This document shows, one piece after another, positions 58,359-64,000 of a DNA stretch of 64,000 nt. Under the pieces are notes generated by a model, which was not told the DNA's origin, made no database searches, and worked only from the letters and a program-made list of their open reading frames with translations. The translations under genes were made by a program, and so were the position numbers. Numbering within the stretch: the first letter of the stretch is position 1; the number at the start of each line of letters is the position of its first letter. This stretch comes from Microcaldota archaeon (GTDB taxonomy: Archaea; Micrarchaeota; Micrarchaeia; Anstonellales; Bilamarchaeaceae), in contig JAGMCT010000012.1 in NCBI GenBank assembly GCA_023129075.1, positions 16,849 to 80,848 on the forward strand, read 5' to 3'.

Positions 58359-58472
58359 GGGGCCGTAAGGTAACCTGGCATCCTGCAAGCTTGGGGTGCT
58401 TGTTATCCGAGTTCAAAGGCGCCTTTTTCGTTGAAAATCAGCAAAAAAGGGCTGAAAATCTCGGCGGCCCCA
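58359..58472 (+). tRNA. tRNA-Pro(GGG) with a 41-nt intron in the T-loop (58418-58458)
   Basis: Acceptor GGGGCCG/CGGCCCC; anticodon arm CAAGC-TTGGGGT-GCTTG; T-stem CCGAG/CTCGG; splicing restores TTCAAAT. Confidence 0.85.
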
Positions 58473-58490
58473 ATATATTAAGGTGAAAGA

Positions 58491-59336
58491 ATGGAGGAAA
58501 AAGTTGAGGAAAAAAAAGAATCTATGCTGCTGCCGCAGGAAAGATATCTTGAGGCAGGAATACACATCGGTACGAGAATGAAAACCATAGATATGAAGAA
58601 TTTTATTTTCAAAAAAAGAGATGATGGCCTTTATATACTGGATCTCAGAAAGATAGATAAAAGAATAAGGCTTGCAGCAAAGCTTCTGAAGAAGTATAAA
58701 CCTGAGGATATAGTTATTGTAGCTTCAAGAACATATTCTGCAAACGCTGCAACTAAGTTTTCAAAGCTTACTGGCGTACCTGTTCTTAAGGGAAGATTCA
58801 GGCCAGGCCTGTTTACAAATACCTCTTTGAAAGGATTTATGGAACCAAAAATAGTATTTGTATGCGACCCAAAGGGAGAAGCAAATGCAGTAAGGGAAGC
58901 ATCCAGGGTAGGTACACCAGTAATTGCCCTTTGTGATACGGATAATCTCACAAAATTCATTGATTTCGTAATTCCAGTGAACAACAAAGGAAGAAAGGCT
59001 CTTGCAACCATTTTCTATCTGCTTACAAGGGAGCTGATGCTTGCACAGGGTAAGATAAAATCCTATGATGAATTTGAATATAGGATAGGTTACTTTGAAA
59101 AATTTGAGATTGCAACAGAAGAAAAGAAAGAAGAGCCAAAAGAAGAGCCCGTTATAGAAGAAGAGCCTAAGGAAAAACCAGCTAAAAAACAAGAAGAAAA
59201 GGAAAAGGAAGTTATTGAAGAATTAAAGCAGGAAAAAGAGAAAAAGCAGAAAAAGAAAACCACCAGGAAAAAAACAACAAAGAAACCAGCAAAGAAAACA
59301 GAGAAAAAAACAACAAAAAAGAAGTCATCTTCTTAA
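58491..59336 (+). CDS. rpsB: Ribosomal protein S2 (uS2) with Lys/Glu-rich C-terminal extension
   Basis: YLEAGIHIGTRMKTIDMKNFIFKKRDDGLYILDLRKID...FRPGLFTN; roughly 70-aa K/E/T tail. Confidence 0.93.
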   Translation: MEEKVEEKKESMLLPQERYLEAGIHIGTRMKTIDMKNFIFKKRDDGLYILDLRKIDKRIRLAAKLLKKYKPEDIVIVASRTYSANAATKFSKLTGVPVLKGRFRPGLFTNTSLKGFMEPKIVFVCDPKGEANAVREASRVGTPVIALCDTDNLTKFIDFVIPVNNKGRKALATIFYLLTRELMLAQGKIKSYDEFEYRIGYFEKFEIATEEKKEEPKEEPVIEEEPKEKPAKKQEEKEKEVIEELKQEKEKKQKKKTTRKKTTKKPAKKTEKKTTKKKSSS

Positions 59337-59819
59337 CCCCCTTATCTCCATTGAATAAGCAAGGGTTTCTGCTTTCCTGAATAAGGAATGCAAAAACGGA
59401 ATTAGGCCTTCAATCCTTTTTCCCCCTCTCATTTTTCTTGCATTTTCTATTCTTTTTATTTTTTTCATAGCCAGAATTTTATATGGAAATATCACCTTCA
59501 CCATCAATATAATATCTTTAGGAAAACCCATTTTCCTCATTTCTTCCCCTATTTCTTCAACATGTTTCCTACCTATATAAATAAACGGAGGAAACACAAG
59601 AAGAGAAGCGTGTATAGTTCTGCTCAAAACAGTTTCCATAGAGCTTTGTTCTATAAAAGAGGAAATAAAAAAGATAATGCCCATTCCTGCAAGCAGGGGA
59701 AGCAGAGGCCCAATTTTTTCCAGTGAATAAGCAGTGTAGGCAATGAATAGAAGTACTGAAAATGGATAAGGCAGAACGGCCCCCACAATTATCAGAAAAA
59801 ACATCACTTTAATATCCAT
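59325..59819 (-). CDS. ECF transporter T component (short)
   Basis: TM segments plus EVH-like ARKMRGG and AYSMEIRGLRR coupling motif. Confidence 0.65.
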   Translation of the reverse strand: MDIKVMFFLIIVGAVLPYPFSVLLFIAYTAYSLEKIGPLLPLLAGMGIIFFISSFIEQSSMETVLSRTIHASLLVFPPFIYIGRKHVEEIGEEMRKMGFPKDIILMVKVIFPYKILAMKKIKRIENARKMRGGKRIEGLIPFLHSLFRKAETLAYSMEIRGLRR

Positions 59820-60520
59820 GGAATCTTCACCCCAGCCTTTTTCATAATGGATTTCTTTAGAACCTCTTTTGAAGGGCCATCATCAAGTTTTTTTCCTTCG
59901 TATATGAGAATTGTTCTTTCTATATTTTCTATAATTTTATCTGTATCATGTTCAACAATAATTATTGTTTTTCCTTCTTCATGCAATTCCTTTACAAGCA
60001 AGTAAATCTCCTCGCTGGTTTTGTAATCCAAATTAGATGATGGTTCATCAAGAAGGATTATCTCTCTTTCAAGAGCAACCATTGAAGCCAGCATCACCTT
60101 CTGCTTCTGTCCTTCCGAAAGGTCAAATGGACATTTATCCTTAAAATTTTCCAGTCCAAGCCTCTTTAGTGCATTTCCAACTCTCTCCTCAACTCCCTTT
60201 GCATTCTCATTCTTCAATCCGAATGCAATTTCTTCCTTTACAGTATTACAGAACAACTGCTCATCTGGATTCTGAAAAAGATGGAAAACCTCTTTGTTCA
60301 TTATTCTATCCACCTTTTTGCCGTTCAATAGAACCTCTCCCTCTCTTTCAAAATTTTTCCCATATGGTATTATCCCTGAAATCGTCTGTAATAAGGTGCT
60401 TTTTCCGCTTCCTATTCCCCCTACAAGGGCAACACACTCCCCTTTTTTGATATTAAGATTTATCTTTTTAAGAATAGGTTTTTTTTCCGAGAGTATACTC
60501 AATTTGTTTATCCTTATCAT
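59804..60520 (-). CDS. ECF transporter ATPase
   Basis: Walker A VGGIGSGKSTLLQTIS; signature LSEGQKQKVMLASMVALEREIILLDEPSSNLD. Confidence 0.92.
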   Translation of the reverse strand: MIRINKLSILSEKKPILKKINLNIKKGECVALVGGIGSGKSTLLQTISGIIPYGKNFEREGEVLLNGKKVDRIMNKEVFHLFQNPDEQLFCNTVKEEIAFGLKNENAKGVEERVGNALKRLGLENFKDKCPFDLSEGQKQKVMLASMVALEREIILLDEPSSNLDYKTSEEIYLLVKELHEEGKTIIIVEHDTDKIIENIERTILIYEGKKLDDGPSKEVLKKSIMKKAGVKIPWILK

Positions 60521-61239
60521 CCATATCTCTCTGCAAATCCATATTTGTATGCAAGAATCCAGGCTATTCCAAATTCAATAGTCCCCTGCACAACATTCCA
60601 TATGAATATTAAGTATGCTCCCCATCCAGCGCCGAGTCCAATGAAATCTACTGAATCCAGAAATCCCATAAATTCATCAGGAGTTAGGTTAAAGAAAAGA
60701 GGTCCTGCAAAATAAAGATTTACGATTATCATGAATATGCCCCTTAATGCTACTGCTATAACCAATGCAAAAAGGGCCGTCGTTGTGTTACTTAAATCTA
60801 TTTTCCGGATTTTCTTAAGCATATATCCAACAAAAACTAATCCTGCAACAGTAATTAATCCGCTCATATAAGAAAGATAAGATGAGTACTGTATTGCTAC
60901 AACAGGTATCAACAAAAGTATTATCAGAGAACTCAAAGTAAGCAAATCTCTTCTTTTCATTATCACCGGGACAATAAGCATTGGAAGTGTTGCTGCAATC
61001 TTCATAATTGCTCCTATGTATCCAGTAGGGGATGTAAAAAGAATGAACAATCCAACCAATCCAAGAGAATAAAGGGCAGCTTCGTAACCAAGCACAAAAA
61101 ATGCAAGCAGAATGGGAACTGCAACCAAATCTACAGTCATTCCAAACCCAGTGGGGATTCCCAATATGCCATTTCCAATTTGAAAAATAAAGGCAAGAGC
61201 AGCAAGCATCGCAGCAGCTATTAGTGTTTTCGTTTTCAT
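60517..61239 (-). CDS. ECF transporter S component (substrate unknown)
   Basis: IPTGFGMTVDLVAVPILLAFFVLGYEAALYSLGLVGLFI; operonic with A and T. Confidence 0.75.
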   Translation of the reverse strand: MKTKTLIAAAMLAALAFIFQIGNGILGIPTGFGMTVDLVAVPILLAFFVLGYEAALYSLGLVGLFILFTSPTGYIGAIMKIAATLPMLIVPVIMKRRDLLTLSSLIILLLIPVVAIQYSSYLSYMSGLITVAGLVFVGYMLKKIRKIDLSNTTTALFALVIAVALRGIFMIIVNLYFAGPLFFNLTPDEFMGFLDSVDFIGLGAGWGAYLIFIWNVVQGTIEFGIAWILAYKYGFAERYG

Positions 61240-61285
61240 ACTTCCCCATTCTATTGTTACCATTTAAATTGTTTTCACTAATTTA

Positions 61286-62413
61286 TTAGTTAAATTTATT
61301 GTGGCAGGTGCTCTTTGCACTCTCACTCTCTATATAATTGCAGATGAGTGGGTCATTTTCCCTTTCAGCAAGAATAGTATAACACTTATTTTTCCAATCA
61401 GGAGGAATTATTCCAGAACATTTTGCCAGATTGAGGCCGTTCTCTACAAATAGGGTTTGGGAATAACAATTTATCCCAAGATTTCCGCTTATTGCATATA
61501 CCTCATTGCATATCCTTGGGTCATTAAGCAATACTGCCAGCTCATTATAGCATTTCACTTTTGATGCTGATGCAAGGTCATCTATCTTATCGCATCCGCC
61601 TACATCCAGGGTTTCAATTGCGTAATCCGTATAGCAGTCCCATCTCTGCAGTACAAACAGGCCTTCGCAATAATTGGGTTTTGATTCCCTTATTGCAAAA
61701 TAGGTAAAGCATTCCAGTGCTATGGTGCTCTCAAAATCCATCTTATAACAATAAGAAGCCGATTTTTTTTCTTCTGCAACCAGCCAATAGCAGTAATCCC
61801 TGTTACTTTCTTCCAATCCTGAACAATTATTTTTGTCAAGCACAATAGTAAGACAGGCGCTCATCCTTGGAAGCTCCTCTATTTTTTCACAACTTTCTGC
61901 ATTGCTGTTTTCTATTGCATACCTAAAAAAGCAGTCGTCTTCTATACAAGAAGAATCATTTCCGTATAATTCTGCAAGGCAGAGTTGTTTCTCAAGGCTT
62001 CCATTTACCAATGTACACGGTGGAAGCAGTTCCTCAAGGCACTCATTCTTATCTTCTGTGCTCATAAGGTCGCATATCGTCTGGTCCTTTAGAGTATATG
62101 CATGATAAAATAAACATTCTCTCTTGTATTCGTACCCTTCAAGCATAAGGCAGTTTTCAAGACTTATATTTGAAAGAGGAAGAATGCACTCATCCCTATT
62201 TTCCTTTTCCAATTTAAGGCAGAAGGAAGGGTTATTCTGCTCCAATGCTTCTTTGGCCCAATCTATTTCTATTGTTTCATTTTCTTCATCTTCTACTGGA
62301 ACTTCAGGAGTGTCTATCGTTACATTTGAGGTCTGGCCATCATCCACAGGAGGTTTTACACAACCTGAAAAAAATAGCATTCCGGCCAGGAGGATAAATA
62401 TGAATCTCTTCAT
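61286..62413 (-). CDS. Lipoprotein with degenerate Cys repeats
   Basis: Lipobox LLAGMLFFSGC; recurring C-x(n)-CY/CL-x-x-x-A...xxC pattern. Confidence 0.65.
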   Translation of the reverse strand: MKRFIFILLAGMLFFSGCVKPPVDDGQTSNVTIDTPEVPVEDEENETIEIDWAKEALEQNNPSFCLKLEKENRDECILPLSNISLENCLMLEGYEYKRECLFYHAYTLKDQTICDLMSTEDKNECLEELLPPCTLVNGSLEKQLCLAELYGNDSSCIEDDCFFRYAIENSNAESCEKIEELPRMSACLTIVLDKNNCSGLEESNRDYCYWLVAEEKKSASYCYKMDFESTIALECFTYFAIRESKPNYCEGLFVLQRWDCYTDYAIETLDVGGCDKIDDLASASKVKCYNELAVLLNDPRICNEVYAISGNLGINCYSQTLFVENGLNLAKCSGIIPPDWKNKCYTILAERENDPLICNYIESESAKSTCHNKFN

Positions 62414-62471
62414 ACAAGTATTTTCTTAGTAATCCTTTAAAAACCTTTTACTGAAGAATAATCTTACTTCA

Positions 62472-62594
62472 GCAGGGGTGGCGGAGCGGTCAAACGCGCC
62501 AGACTCAAGAGAAACCTTCTTTAGGGTTGCCAAAAGAAATTTTGAGAAATCTGGTGACTTAGAGTCTACGAGGGTTCGAATCCCTTCCCCTGCA
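62472..62594 (+). tRNA. tRNA-Leu(CAA), intron 62510-62548
   Basis: Acceptor GCAGGGG/CCCCTGC-A73; CCAGA-CTCAAG|intron|A-TCTGG; T-arm GAGGG-TTCGAAT-CCCTT. Confidence 0.88.
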
Positions 62595-62646
62595 CTTTCT
62601 TTTCCTTTCTTTTAGAAAATCAGAGAAACCTCAGATGGCTCGTTAG

Positions 62647-63282
62647 TTATTTCCTTCTCATCAAGTAATACTTTTCAGGGCTGACAGTTATACCATATTC
62701 CCCAGCTGTCCCATCTCCATATTTGTCACTATCTAACCGCCTTGATATCTTTCTTATTTTAAACCCTATTTCCTCTGCCATCTCTTTGGTGAACATCAAT
62801 GGTCGGAGATATACTTGGAAAATACATTGACCTGCTTCATCCAATAGCTCATTAATTCTTTTCAACATTTTCAAAGGTGGATTTTTCTTCTTCATTTCTT
62901 TATGAAAATCATCCCTCCTAAGACCTGCCGGCGAATAAATAGCACAATTTTCAAACACCCCAAACGCAAAGATAAAATCATACGGTCCTTTGAGAGGCAC
63001 ACTCATAAAATCCCCTTTTATTATCCCCTCGACCATGGGTTCACGAAACAGATCTACTCCAGTAACATCAGCGCCAGAATTTCTGAATAGTTGTACCATC
63101 CCTCCTCCTCCGCTTCCAATTTCCAAAACGCGTTTATTTTGAATATCCTCTTCAAGTGTTGGGAAAAGCAAAAACAAGTTTGACTTCATATCTCTTCCCG
63201 TTCTATCAGCATTCCTCCACTCTCTACAATATGCATGGGTGAATTTTTTGGAATTCCTTACTTCTAGGGCCTTTTTTCTCAT
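62647..63282 (-). CDS. Class I SAM-dependent methyltransferase
   Basis: RVLEIGSGGGGMVQLFRNSGADVTGVDLF. Confidence 0.85.
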   Translation of the reverse strand: MRKKALEVRNSKKFTHAYCREWRNADRTGRDMKSNLFLLFPTLEEDIQNKRVLEIGSGGGGMVQLFRNSGADVTGVDLFREPMVEGIIKGDFMSVPLKGPYDFIFAFGVFENCAIYSPAGLRRDDFHKEMKKKNPPLKMLKRINELLDEAGQCIFQVYLRPLMFTKEMAEEIGFKIRKISRRLDSDKYGDGTAGEYGITVSPEKYYLMRRK

Positions 63283-63465
63283 ATGTTTATTATATCCAAA
63301 CCCATATTTAAAGGTTTGCTAACACTAATTCCCAATAATTTTCCATATCAAAAACAGTCTATTTTTCGATACTGCTCCACACATCTCAATAGATACAATG
63401 TAGTTTCTGAGCTCCCTGAATTTTCAACATAAAATTTCAAGATTAAAAAATTTGTAGAGTGAGGT

Positions 63466-64000
63466 TCAGCGCTTATATGGAAACTCCCCTAACATTTCGT
63501 TTGCTCTGTTTTTTGCATCATCATATTCTGATTCTTCAGAAATCTTAAAAAATATCAATTTATATATTCCTGCGTGTCTATCCCTTTGCGCAAGGAAGGT
63601 CAAACGGTCTAAAGCAGCTATCCTAATCTCGGAATTTTCATTATATTTGGCTTTTTCCTCTAATTTATCCAAATCCTTGCTCTCTTTTATTAATTCCACT
63701 TCAGCTAAAATTTCTTTTTGTTTTATCCGCTCCAATTTTGAAGGTTTTGAAATTGCAAAAATTGGCCTGTATTTATTGTACCATTTTTCCTTATCCAGAC
63801 GGACATTCACCAATCCTATCTGGAGTCCTTTTGACCTTTTGGAATTCTCTACAACCGTTATAGGTGCAATTATAACCCCTCTTAATTCCTTTACACGGAT
63901 GAATAGACCTACTGCGAATCCCTTAAGCCGTTCCTTTACTACAGAAACAGCTGAGAGCATTCCACCTGCAACATTCTCAGCAGCATTGTATAACCCTGCT
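63466..64000 (-). CDS. GLxIGLxN-type repeat protein, C-terminal part (5' end outside window)
   Basis: Frame stays open to the window edge (AGLYNAAENVAGGMLSAVSVVKERLKGFAVGLFIRV...KGLQIGLVNVR). Confidence 0.6.
   Translation of the reverse strand, partial: AGLYNAAENVAGGMLSAVSVVKERLKGFAVGLFIRVKELRGVIIAPITVVENSKRSKGLQIGLVNVRLDKEKWYNKYRPIFAISKPSKLERIKQKEILAEVELIKESKDLDKLEEKAKYNENSEIRIAALDRLTFLAQRDRHAGIYKLIFFKISEESEYDDAKNRANEMLGEFPYKR

Overview
This 64 kb window is archaeal chromosome, judged from eukaryote-like/archaeal ribosomal proteins S3Ae and L18e, RpoN, NAC, TruD, a Dph6-like ligase and intron-containing tRNAs. It is probably from an uncultivated lineage (inference). Housekeeping blocks are: valS/ppa/truD/NAC/S3Ae/S15/guaA (1-14 kb), metK and a Rel-like HD protein (15-18 kb), asnS to GCS2 (48-56 kb), L18e-L13-S9-RpoN-S2 (57-59 kb) and an ECF transporter (59-61 kb). 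Two accessory stretches stand out. (i) 18-35 kb holds secreted or repeat proteins, including three candidate caspase-fold (clan CD) proteins: a helical-repeat fusion, a C13-like protein with Cys/Asp repeats, and a C25-like lipoprotein. (ii) 32.6-47.8 kb is defence-island-like: a Panacea/RelE-type TA pair, a small antitoxin-like ORF, a DUF4143-type ATPase, a type IIG restriction-modification enzyme, a PIN-GNAT-EVE fusion with an overlapping ASCH protein, a DUF4238 protein, a winged-helix/multi-TM protein with an overlapping micro-ORF, and a 570-bp repeat-bearing intergenic region. The strongest non-protein signals are a tRNA-Pro(GGG) whose T-loop appears interrupted by a 41-nt intron with a full bulge-helix-bulge motif, and a tRNA-Ser bracketed by inverted copies of a hairpin element with compensatory changes. 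All calls come from reading sequence and motifs; no searches were run.
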